Shown piece by piece: positions 1-10,192 of a stretch of DNA of 64,000 nt. The DNA is from Prado023 sp963777855 (GTDB taxonomy: Bacteria > Actinomycetota > Actinomycetes > S36-B12 > CAIYMF01). The position numbers and the translations under genes were made by a program. How positions within the stretch are numbered: position 1 is the stretch's first letter; every line of letters begins with the position of its first letter. The DNA is taken from positions 84,392 through 148,391 of the forward strand of contig CAVZRW010000012.1 of the NCBI GenBank assembly GCA_963777855.1. The letters are read 5' to 3'. Below the pieces are notes generated by a model, which worked only from the letters and a program-made list of their open reading frames with translations, did not search any database and was not told the DNA's origin.

Positions 1-369
1 GACAGCCGCACTCGATTGCTCGAGCAGGCCCCGATCGTCGGCCTGGGACTGCTGGCCACGCTCTCCGTCGGGTTCGGCATCGGCACCCTGACCCAGTTCG
101 ACGACGACTGGCGCAACCAGACTCCCGTGGTGGTGGGAACCGTGACCGGACCGGTCGAGTTCGGGGCCCCCCTCGACCAGGCGGTGACCGGCCTCCTCGC
201 GGACTCCGAGACCCCTGTGACCGAGGTGTCGTGCCCGGAGCTCGCGCGCGTCGAGGCCAGCTTCTCCGACCTGCTGTGCCGCGCGCAGACCGCGGGGGCA
301 GGGATGGTCTCGCTCATCGCCTCCGGTGCCGACGGGCAGATGACCGTGACGGTGTACTCCGGCCACTGA
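1..369 (+). CDS. C-terminal part of a membrane-anchored protein, DUF4333-like
   Basis: The open frame runs in from the window edge, so the start is missing. The visible 122 residues begin with a hydrophobic stretch rich in Gly, Leu and Val (about residues 11-30) that could be a membrane anchor. A small extracytoplasmic domain follows with two cysteines about 14 residues apart (VSCPEL and LLCRAQ) and a C-terminal beta-rich stretch ending in VTVYSGH. The two-cysteine pattern and the closing Asp-Gly-Gln-x-Thr-Val strand resemble DUF4333 domains of actinobacterial lipoproteins and membrane proteins. The family call is an inference from pattern only, and no function is known. Confidence 0.5.
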   Translation, partial: DSRTRLLEQAPIVGLGLLATLSVGFGIGTLTQFDDDWRNQTPVVVGTVTGPVEFGAPLDQAVTGLLADSETPVTEVSCPELARVEASFSDLLCRAQTAGAGMVSLIASGADGQMTVTVYSGH

Positions 370-492
370 CCGGCAACCCGGCCCGAATGCCAGGTGATCC
401 GTGCAGGCGTGGTGCGGCCCGATCCGACGCCCGTCGGCATGGCGTCGAGGGACCCGCTCGGAATGACCGCCGGGCTCGACGGGTGACCGACA

Positions 493-1644
493 ATGGGTGC
501 CATGCCTGTCGTCCTGCCGCCGATCGCCGGCCGTGCCGTGGATCCGCCGGTGGTGCTCGCCCCGATGGCCGGCATCACGAACCGGGCCTTCCGGCGGCTG
601 TGCCGGGAGTCCGGGGCCGGCATCTACGTCTCGGAGATGATCACCTCGCGGGCGCTGCTCGAGCGCAACGACGAGACGATGAACCTGATCCGCTTCGACG
701 CCGACGAGTCGCCCCGCTCGCTGCAGCTGTACGGGGTGGACCCGGCGATCATCGCCGAAGCGGTCCGGATGGTGGTCACCGAGGACCTCGCCGACCACGT
801 CGACCTGAACTTCGGCTGCCCGGTGCCGAAGGTGACGCGCAAGGGTGGCGGCTCCGCGCTGCCGTGGAAGCGTGACCTGTTCCGGGCCGTGGTCGCGGGG
901 GCCGTGGCCGCGGCGGATGGCCGCGTGCCGCTGACGGTGAAGATGCGCCTCGGCGTGGACGACGAGCACCTGACCTACCTGGAGGCCGGCCGCGCCGCCG
1001 CGCAGGAGGGCGCCGCATGGGTGGCCCTGCACGGGCGGACTGCGGCGCAGATGTACGGCGGGCAGGCCGACTGGGCCGCGATCGCCCGCCTCGTGGAGGA
1101 GCTGGCCCCGCTCGGCGTGCCGGTGCTGGGCAACGGCGACATCTGGACCGCCGAGGATGCCCTGAGGATGGTCGAGTCCACCGGGTGCGCGGGGGTGGTG
1201 GTCGGCCGGGGGTGCCTGGGTCGGCCGTGGCTGTTCGGGCAGCTGGCGGCTGCCTTCGCAGGGGCGCCCGCGCCGGCCGAGCCGACCTCGGGCGAGGTGC
1301 TTGCGGTTCTTCGCCGGCACGCCGAGCTGCTCGTGGCGATGCACGGCGACGAGCACAAGGGCTGCCGCGACATCCGCAAGCACATGGCCTGGTATCTGAA
1401 GGGGTTCCGCGTGGCCCAGCCGATCCGCGCGGCGCTGGGCACAGTCGGCTCGCTGGCGGAGCTCGACGCGCTGCTCGCCGGAGTCGACCCCGCCCAGCCG
1501 TACCCGTCGGCGGTCGCCGCCGGGCCGCGCGGCCGCACGTCGGGGCAGCGACGGGTGGCCCTGCCCGACGGCTGGCTCGATTCCTGCGAGCTCGGCGTGG
1601 ACGTGGACCTCTCCGCCGCCGAGATCGGCGTCAGCGGCGGCTGA
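493..1644 (+). CDS. dusB: tRNA-dihydrouridine synthase (DusB type)
   Basis: FMN-dependent enzyme that reduces specific uridines in the D-loop of tRNA to dihydrouridine using NADPH. The 383-residue protein has the family order: N-terminal VVLAPMAGITNRAFR flavin-binding strand, the LNFGCPVPKVTRKGGGSAL loop that holds the catalytic cysteine, VTVKMRLG, VALHGRTAAQMYGG, then VLGNGDI and VVVGRGCLGRPW at the phosphate-binding end of the barrel. A helical tRNA-binding C-terminus follows with the KHMAWYLKGF motif. Start at 493 (Met-Gly-Ala-Met); the internal Met at 502 is equally possible because neither has a strong ribosome site. It stands alone, with a convergent glycosidase gene only 20 bp downstream. 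Confidence 0.93.
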   Translation: MGAMPVVLPPIAGRAVDPPVVLAPMAGITNRAFRRLCRESGAGIYVSEMITSRALLERNDETMNLIRFDADESPRSLQLYGVDPAIIAEAVRMVVTEDLADHVDLNFGCPVPKVTRKGGGSALPWKRDLFRAVVAGAVAAADGRVPLTVKMRLGVDDEHLTYLEAGRAAAQEGAAWVALHGRTAAQMYGGQADWAAIARLVEELAPLGVPVLGNGDIWTAEDALRMVESTGCAGVVVGRGCLGRPWLFGQLAAAFAGAPAPAEPTSGEVLAVLRRHAELLVAMHGDEHKGCRDIRKHMAWYLKGFRVAQPIRAALGTVGSLAELDALLAGVDPAQPYPSAVAAGPRGRTSGQRRVALPDGWLDSCELGVDVDLSAAEIGVSGG

Positions 1645-1664
1645 CCCACCCCGCCCCGCGGGCG

Positions 1665-3044
1665 TCAGTCGCCGAGTTCCTCGACGTGGAGGAAGACATC
1701 GAGCAGGGTGCTGCGCCACAGCGTCGCCTCGAACGGCTCGACGAACTCGAGGACGGCCGTCGGCCCGGGCAGCGCCAGTTGCCCGTCGGCCACGGTCACG
1801 CGGTCGCCGGAGACCAGGTCGTCGTAGCGGCCGTCGGGCAGCTGCACCGCCACGGGGCCAAGATGACCCTCCACGTTGAAGATCCCGTACAGCCCGGCAC
1901 CGCCGACGGGCTCGAGCTGCTCCCCGCCGGGGTTGGCCCACGCGGCCTGGACCACGGGCTCGTCGCCGAGGATCCAGAAGTCCCCGTCGCGCATCGCCGG
2001 ATGCTTCTTCAGCGCGGCGAGCGTGGCGATGAAGTCGGCCAGCGCGTAGTCGCCCCACTGCACCGGTGCCCGCTCGAACAGCGACGGCCACGCCCGCGCC
2101 GCAGACTCCTGGCCCGCATAGACCATCAGCGGCCCCCGGGAGAAGGCCATCAGCGCCGTCCAGGCACGGGCGCGGTTCTCGGTGGGGGCGAAGCGCATGA
2201 TCCGGAACTGGTCGTGGTTCTCGACGAAGCGCAGCTTCGCGTAGTTCGCGGGCAGCGTCGCATCCTGCCAGCGCAGCATCTCCAGGTAGCGCCCGACGGG
2301 CTCGCGGCCGGTGACCACCGCCTGCCAGATCGACCACAGGTCGTGGGAGTACTCGATGTCGAACGCCGCGAACATCTCGGCGTCGGACCACGTCGGCAGG
2401 CCGTGTGCTCGACGGTGCGCCACCCAGGTCGGGTGCGGGGACTCGGCGAGCCAGAGCAGGCCCGGGCGCACCTGGGCCAGCTCGGTGCGCGCCTGGCTCC
2501 AGAAGTCCACGGGCACCAGCGACGCCACGTCGCAGCGGAACCCGTCCACCCCACGGCCAGCCCACAAGGCCAGGCTGTCGATGAGGTAGCGCGCGAGCTC
2601 GAGGTTGGGGTGCTTCAGGTCGATGATGTCGGTCCACGCCGGCACGGTGGTGTACGGACGGCCCTCGTCGTCCTGGTGGAAGAACTCGGGGTGCTCGGCG
2701 ATCAGCACGCTGTCCGGCGAGGTGTGGTTGAACACCACGTCGATCATGACCTTCAGGCCCATTCCGTGGGCGGTCGCGACCAGGTCGTCGAAGTCGGCGT
2801 CCGTGCCCAGGTCCGGGTTGATCGCGCGGTAGTCCCGGATGGCGTACGGGCTGCCAAGCGTGCCCTTGCGCCCAGCCTCCCCGATGGGGTGGATGGGCAT
2901 CAGGTACACCACGTCGACCCCCAGCGCGGCGATCCGCGGCAGGTCCGCGGTGACCTCGACCAGCCGCCCGGACGCCCCATGGTTACGCGGGAACACCTGG
3001 TAGATCACCAGCGAGCGCACATCCAGCGGGGTGTCCAGGGCCAT
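1665..3044 (-). CDS. GH13 alpha-amylase family glycosidase
   Basis: Retaining alpha-glucoside hydrolase or transglycosylase of family GH13, 459 residues and without a signal peptide, so intracellular. All GH13 landmarks are visible: conserved region I (DVVFNHTS), region II with the nucleophile Asp (GVDGFRCDVA), region III with the acid/base Glu (LLWLAESPHP) and region IV with the transition-state Asp (FVENHDQFR). A small beta-sandwich C-domain follows. It is shorter than most amylases and lacks the calcium-site insertions I would expect in a secreted amylase. Its stop is on the same strand as, and downstream of, a second GH13 gene, which suggests joint use of imported malto- or trehalose-type oligosaccharides. 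Substrate cannot be fixed from sequence. Start chosen at Met 3044; Met 3053 is an alternative. Confidence 0.85.
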   Translation of the reverse strand: MALDTPLDVRSLVIYQVFPRNHGASGRLVEVTADLPRIAALGVDVVYLMPIHPIGEAGRKGTLGSPYAIRDYRAINPDLGTDADFDDLVATAHGMGLKVMIDVVFNHTSPDSVLIAEHPEFFHQDDEGRPYTTVPAWTDIIDLKHPNLELARYLIDSLALWAGRGVDGFRCDVASLVPVDFWSQARTELAQVRPGLLWLAESPHPTWVAHRRAHGLPTWSDAEMFAAFDIEYSHDLWSIWQAVVTGREPVGRYLEMLRWQDATLPANYAKLRFVENHDQFRIMRFAPTENRARAWTALMAFSRGPLMVYAGQESAARAWPSLFERAPVQWGDYALADFIATLAALKKHPAMRDGDFWILGDEPVVQAAWANPGGEQLEPVGGAGLYGIFNVEGHLGPVAVQLPDGRYDDLVSGDRVTVADGQLALPGPTAVLEFVEPFEATLWRSTLLDVFLHVEELGD

Positions 3045-3078
3045 GGCGCGCATTGTGGCCCGGCGCGCGGCTCGCAGC

Positions 3079-3159
3079 GATTCGGGCCCCGTCTCCGAGC
3101 GAGATTCCTTCGAGGTGGGGCCCGAACCGCCCGGAGGCCATCGAGACGGGGCCCAAATC
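3079..3159. repeat. Cluster of three copies of a palindromic half-site (GGGCCCCGTCTCGA family)
   Basis: Between the two GH13 genes lie three related pieces: GATTCGGGCCCCGTCTC (3079-3095), CCTTCGAGGTGGGGCCCGAA (3107-3126, inverted relative to the first) and ATCGAGACGGGGCCCAAATC (3140-3159). The same unit forms a nearly perfect 20-bp-arm palindrome at 29014-29059. The first two can fold into a GC-rich hairpin that could act as terminator for the upstream minus-strand gene, but re-use at a distant site says it is a dispersed repeat. Confidence 0.7.
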
Positions 3160-3174
3160 CCCGGGGGTGGGGGC

Positions 3175-4890
3175 CTACGTGCGGGGGTCCAGGGCTTCGG
3201 CGAGGCCGGAGACGAGGGATCCCACGCGTGCGGCCACGGCCTCCGCGAGGCTCGTGGCGGGCGGCATGGCCACCCACGCCGCGGCGGTCGCGGGCAGCTG
3301 GCCGGCCACGACCGCCGCGGAGGCCAGCAGCAGCTCACCCTCGGGCAGGTCCACCGCAGCACCGGAGAGGTTCAGCAGCACCCGCACCGCGCCCTCGGCG
3401 TCGACCATGTCGAAGGCGATCAGGTCCGCGGAGTCCTCCGGCGGGGAGACCCACCGCAGCTCACCCCGGCCCAGGGCGGGGTGAGCCCGCCGCAGCGCCA
3501 GCGCCTGACGGTAGAGGCTGAGCATCGAGTCGCCGCTGGCCCGCTGCGAGGCCACCGACAGCGCGGCCCACTCCTTGGGGATCGGCAGCCACGGCTTGGC
3601 CCGGGAGCGGGTGAACCCGAGGTTGGCGCCGGTCGTCCAGGGCATCGGCACCCGGCAGCCGTCGCGACCGCGCACGGTGTGGCCGCTGCGCTCCCAGATG
3701 GGGTCCTGCAGCACGTCCTCCGGCAGGTCGTCGACGTTGGGCAGCCCCAGCTCCTGGCCGTTGTAGATGTAGGCCGCGCCGGGAAGCGAGAGCAGCACCA
3801 GCGCCAGCGCGCGGGCCCGACGGGTCCCGAGCTCCACGTCGACCTCCTGGAACACCCCGGAGGCCATCGTGCCGGGCACGTACGCGCCGGTGAGCACGGT
3901 GTTCTGGCCCAGCCGCGAGACCGAGCGCGGGGTGTCGTGGTTGTCGGTGACCCAGGTCGTGGGCGCCCCGACGCCGGCGTTGGCCGCCAGGGAGGAGTCG
4001 ATGGCCGCCCGCAGCCCGGGGCCGTCGAAGCCGGCGTGCACGAACCGGAAGTTGAAGGCCAGGTGCATCTCGTCGGGCCGGATGAACAGGGCCACGATGT
4101 CGTCCTCGGCCCCGGTCTCGATGACCGCCATCCGGTCGCCGGGGTAGGCGTCCATGACCCGGCGGAACTCCCGGTAGACGTCGTGCACCGGGCTGTCGTC
4201 GTCCTTGGGGATGATCGGCTCGCCGGTGGCCGTGTCGGGGAAGGCGTCGTCCTTGATCAGGGCGTCGGAGACGTCGATCCGGAAGCCGTCGGCGCCGCGG
4301 TCCATCCAGAACCGCAGGATGCTGGCGAACTCCTCGACCACCTCTGGGTTGCGCCAGTTGAGGTCCGGCTGCTCGGCGGCGAACAGGTGGTAGTACCACT
4401 GCCCCGGGGAGCCGTCGGTCTCCTCGATCCGGGTCCAGGAGGAGCCACCGAAGACCGACTTCCAGTTGTTCGGCGGCTCGTCACCGGCTGGTCCGCGGCC
4501 GTCGCGGAACAGGTACCGGTCGCGCTCGGGCGAGCCGCGGCCGGCGGTGACCGCGGCCTGGAACCAGGCGTGCTGGTCGGAGGTGTGGTTGGGCACGAAG
4601 TCCAGCGTCACCTTGATGCCGTAGTCGTGGGCGGTGGCGATCAGCTCGTCCATGTCGGCCAGCGTGCCGAACAGCGGATCGATGTCGCGGTAGTCGCTGA
4701 TGTCGTAGCCGTGGTCGACCTGCGGGCTGGCGAAGCACGGGCTCAGCCACAGCGCGTCGATGCCCAGGTCGGCCAGGTAGCCCATCCGGGCGGTGATCCC
4801 CGCGAGGTCGCCCATGCCGTCGCCGTCGCCGTCGGCGAAGGATCGGGGGTAGATCTGGTAGATCACGGCATCGCGCCACCACTGGGCCAT
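3175..4890 (-). CDS. GH13 alpha-glucosidase (oligo-1,6-glucosidase / trehalose-type group)
   Basis: Hydrolyses terminal alpha-glucosidic bonds of short oligosaccharides in the cytosol. The 571-residue length and N-terminal pattern WWRDAVIYQIYPRSF followed by DGDGMGDLAG are typical of the GH13 oligo-1,6-glucosidase/alpha-glucosidase group. Conserved regions are intact: VTLDFVPNHTS, GFRIDVSDALI (nucleophile Asp), AVIETGAED (acid/base Glu position) and WVTDNHDTPRSV (transition-state Asp). No signal peptide or membrane segment is present. The gene ends about 130 bp before the next GH13 gene on the same strand, the gap being filled by repeat half-sites. Exact specificity (maltose, isomaltose, sucrose) is undetermined. 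Confidence 0.9.
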   Translation of the reverse strand: MAQWWRDAVIYQIYPRSFADGDGDGMGDLAGITARMGYLADLGIDALWLSPCFASPQVDHGYDISDYRDIDPLFGTLADMDELIATAHDYGIKVTLDFVPNHTSDQHAWFQAAVTAGRGSPERDRYLFRDGRGPAGDEPPNNWKSVFGGSSWTRIEETDGSPGQWYYHLFAAEQPDLNWRNPEVVEEFASILRFWMDRGADGFRIDVSDALIKDDAFPDTATGEPIIPKDDDSPVHDVYREFRRVMDAYPGDRMAVIETGAEDDIVALFIRPDEMHLAFNFRFVHAGFDGPGLRAAIDSSLAANAGVGAPTTWVTDNHDTPRSVSRLGQNTVLTGAYVPGTMASGVFQEVDVELGTRRARALALVLLSLPGAAYIYNGQELGLPNVDDLPEDVLQDPIWERSGHTVRGRDGCRVPMPWTTGANLGFTRSRAKPWLPIPKEWAALSVASQRASGDSMLSLYRQALALRRAHPALGRGELRWVSPPEDSADLIAFDMVDAEGAVRVLLNLSGAAVDLPEGELLLASAAVVAGQLPATAAAWVAMPPATSLAEAVAARVGSLVSGLAEALDPRT

Positions 4891-5138
4891 GCGGGCATCG
4901 TAGGGGCGCCGCAGGTCCGGACTCCCGTCGTCGGAGCAGCGCCACCACCCGCGTGGGCCGCGCCTGTCCGGTTCGCGCGAATCGAGACCCGACGACGGGG
5001 TCGAAGGTCTCCTTCTGATCCCGGCGAAGGGCCCGAGTCGTGCTCAGCGGGCCACCCGCCGGGGCGAGGGGGTCCCGTCGCCCGGAGTAAGGTTGGCCCT
5101 TGTTCTGCCACTCACAGCCCAGGAGGGTTGCCACACAC

Positions 5139-7836
<2,698 letters not shown>

Positions 7837-8178
7837 CCTCACCCGCCCAGCAACGCAAGGAGGGGCCCCGGACCACAGTCGATCCGGGGCTCCTCGGCGT
7901 GTGGGGCCCCGACCGGGGTGCCGCTGACCGGGGTTAGCTTGGGCGGGTAACCGCAGCACGGTGTCGGGGGTCCGGGCGCCCCGGCGGGCGCAGAGGCCCG
8001 TGCGTTCAAGCGCGTCGTCCCGGACTTCTCCGTCGCCTATGACGCCTACATCGCCCGCCAAGGGGCCAACCGCTGGCCGGCGCGGCTTCGTGTGTCACCG
8101 ATGCGGTCGGCGCCCGGCGTTCACCCCCTGATCCCGGGGCTCACACCTGCGCGCCCCGGGTGCGTCCTCGCTGGCTGC
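7837..8178. other. Intergenic stretch after ppdK, with possible coding relic
   Basis: 342 bp with no credible complete gene. It holds the ppdK terminator hairpin (annotated separately). About 7984-8088 on the plus strand translates in one frame into a protein-like, compositionally normal segment (AFKRVVPDFSVAYDAYIA, then RQGANRW) that has no start and quickly runs into low-quality sequence. This could be the remnant of a decayed gene. Confidence 0.4.
7860..7895 (+). terminator. Hairpin terminator of ppdK
   Basis: GAGGGGCCCCGGA (7860-7872) pairs with TCCGGGGCTCCTC (7883-7895) with one mismatch and a 10-nt loop, 23 bp after the ppdK stop. No T-run follows, as is common for actinobacterial terminators. 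Confidence 0.7.
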
Positions 8179-9453
8179 TCAGCGGCAGCGGCGCTGGTGC
8201 CAGGCGACCACCGACAGGTCGGTGAGGCTGGCCACCTGGTCGACCACCACGCGCAGCCGTGCGCCGTCGTCGGGGGCCGCGGCCCACACCTGCCGGAAGT
8301 GCGGCTCGAGGGAGGCCGGCGCGCTGAGCACCAGTGCGGAGACCAGCTCGCGGATCATCGTCTGCTGGCGGTCGTAGGCGCGTGCCGAACCGGTGCGCTG
8401 CATCACGAACAGGTTGGCCATGCCCTTGAGCACGCCCACCTCGTGGCGGATCGGGTCGGGCACCTCGAGGGTGCCCCGGTGGCGGGTCAGGGGGTCGAGG
8501 CCGTGGGCAGCGCGGGTGGCGGCCTCCGCGGCCGAGGTGAACCGCCCGATCAGCTGGCTGGTCATGTCCTTGATCGCGGCCAGGTCACGCAGGCTGCCGG
8601 TGTACCCGGCCGGCCAGATCGGTGAGCCCAGCAGCCGTTGCAGCGCCTCGATCAGGGCCTCGCGCGGCGTTCCGGGCAGGTACTCCTCGGCGACCAGCTG
8701 GGCCAGGGCGTCCTGGAGGTCGGGGTCGGCCAGGGCGGGCAACTCGATGTAGCCGGCGTGGATGCCGTCCTCCACGTCGTGCACGCTGTAGGCCACGTCG
8801 TCGGCCCAGTCCATCACCTGCGCCTCGAACGAGCGCCGCGTCCCCGGCACGCCCGCACGCAGCCAGTCGAACACGGGCCGGTCGTCGTCGTACACGCCGA
8901 ACTTGCGCCGGCCCTCCTGGCGCGGCCACGGGTACTTGGTGGCGGCATCCAGGGTGGCGCGCGTGAGGTTGAGTCCGACCGCCCGCTCGGTACCGGAGCC
9001 GTCCGGGTCGCCGAAGGCCTTGGCCTCCAACCGGGTGAGGATGCGCAGGGTCTGGGCGTTGCCCTCGAACCCGCCGATCGGGGCACACACCTCGTCGAGG
9101 GCGTCCTCGCCGTTGTGGCCGAACGGGGGGTGGCCCAGGTCGTGGGCCAGGCAGGCGGTCTCCACCAGGTCCGGGTCGCAGCCCAGCGCCTCGCCGAGCT
9201 CGCGGCCGACCTGCGCGCACTCCAGCGAGTGGGTCATCCGGGTGCGCGCGAAGTCGCCCTCGCCGGCGATCATCACCTGGGTCTTCGCGGCCAGCCGGCG
9301 CCAGGCCGCGCTGTGCAGCACCCGTGCCCGGTCGCGGGCGAACGCCGAGCGGGTGGCCCGCTTGGGCGGCTCGGTGACCCAGCGCTCCTCGTCGGCGGAG
9401 GTGTAACCGAGGGGGGGCACAGCCCCACCGTAGTCGCCCACCGCAGACGCCAC
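8179..9453 (-). CDS. dgt: dGTP triphosphohydrolase (dGTPase-like HD protein)
   Basis: Cleaves dNTPs, classically dGTP, to nucleoside and tripolyphosphate, affecting nucleotide pool quality. The N-terminal region carries RVLHSAAWRRLAAKTQV and RTRMTHSLECAQVGRELG (first HD-domain His), followed by CLAHDLGHPPFGHNGE, the metal-binding HD pair of the dGTPase branch. A later Asp of the metal site lies in DDVAYSVHDVEDG. The 424-residue length is normal. The reading frame opens with GTG at 9453; a start nearer GYTSADEERW is possible. Only 5 bp separate it from the upstream DUF218 gene on the same strand, so the two form a short operon. In many actinomycetes dgt also sits next to dnaG, as here (on the other strand). 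Confidence 0.9.
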   Translation of the reverse strand: MASAVGDYGGAVPPLGYTSADEERWVTEPPKRATRSAFARDRARVLHSAAWRRLAAKTQVMIAGEGDFARTRMTHSLECAQVGRELGEALGCDPDLVETACLAHDLGHPPFGHNGEDALDEVCAPIGGFEGNAQTLRILTRLEAKAFGDPDGSGTERAVGLNLTRATLDAATKYPWPRQEGRRKFGVYDDDRPVFDWLRAGVPGTRRSFEAQVMDWADDVAYSVHDVEDGIHAGYIELPALADPDLQDALAQLVAEEYLPGTPREALIEALQRLLGSPIWPAGYTGSLRDLAAIKDMTSQLIGRFTSAAEAATRAAHGLDPLTRHRGTLEVPDPIRHEVGVLKGMANLFVMQRTGSARAYDRQQTMIRELVSALVLSAPASLEPHFRQVWAAAPDDGARLRVVVDQVASLTDLSVVAWHQRRCR

Positions 9454-9458
9454 GGCGG

Positions 9459-10103
9459 TCAGCGGTCGAGCCAGACCTCGACCAGCCCGGCGGTCTCGCG
9501 CACCACGTACTCGGTGGTCAGCCCCGTGCCCGGGCCGCTGGTGGTCGACGAGACCCGCGCGTCGAGCCCGAGCGCGCCGGCCAGGGCGTGGGTGCGCGCG
9601 GCATGCGCGGGGTCGGTCACGAGGGTGATCGTCCTCAGGTGCTCCTCGGCGGCGATGGCGGCCACGGCGCGCAGGGACTGCTCGGTGTTGGACCCGTAGG
9701 GAAGGGCGATCACGTCCTTGCTGGGCATCCCGTCGGCGACCAGCTCCGCCTTGCCGGCCTGGGCCTCGGAGGTGACGTCACCGGGCCGGAAACCGCCCAC
9801 GGTGATGATGCGGTCGCTGATTCCGGCCTCGACCAGCTCGTGGGCGTGGGCCAGCCGGTTGGCCAGCACGGGGGAGGGGGTGCCCTGCCACTGGGCTGCG
9901 CCGAGGACGACGATCGCGTCGGTGGCCGTGCGGTCGTCGGTGGCGGCCCAGCGCAGCACCTGGGTGCCGGCCAGGGCCGGCACGGCGAGCAGCAGGATCG
10001 CCAGGCCCACGAGCAGCGCGATGAACCGGCGTCGGGCGCGCCGGCGGCGGGTGAGCGCAGGCCGGCCGGGGCTCCACTCCAGGAGTACGGCCGGTGCAGT
10101 CAT
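9459..10103 (-). CDS. DUF218 (YdcF/SanA/ElyC-type) single-pass membrane protein
   Basis: 214 residues. After a basic, Arg-rich cytoplasmic tail (RRRRARRRFIALL) comes one membrane segment (LLVGLAILLLAVPALAG, about residues 30-48) and then a DUF218 domain. Visible family motifs are DAIVVLGAAQWQGTPSP, AGISDRIITVGGF, YGSNTEQSLRA and ITLVTDPAHAART. Related proteins (SanA, ElyC, YdcF) affect envelope biogenesis and vancomycin tolerance; the biochemical activity is not settled. It is the promoter-proximal gene of a pair with dgt. Its ATG lies 89 bp from the divergent dnaG start, so both promoters share that gap. Confidence 0.82.
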   Translation of the reverse strand: MTAPAVLLEWSPGRPALTRRRRARRRFIALLVGLAILLLAVPALAGTQVLRWAATDDRTATDAIVVLGAAQWQGTPSPVLANRLAHAHELVEAGISDRIITVGGFRPGDVTSEAQAGKAELVADGMPSKDVIALPYGSNTEQSLRAVAAIAAEEHLRTITLVTDPAHAARTHALAGALGLDARVSSTTSGPGTGLTTEYVVRETAGLVEVWLDR

Positions 10104-10192
10104 GCACAGATTGTCCCATGCGGGCCCGGCACGGGCGGGGAGCCGAGCGGGTGACGCGGCCGGTGTCGGCGCAGGTCCCTAGGATCGGGGCC

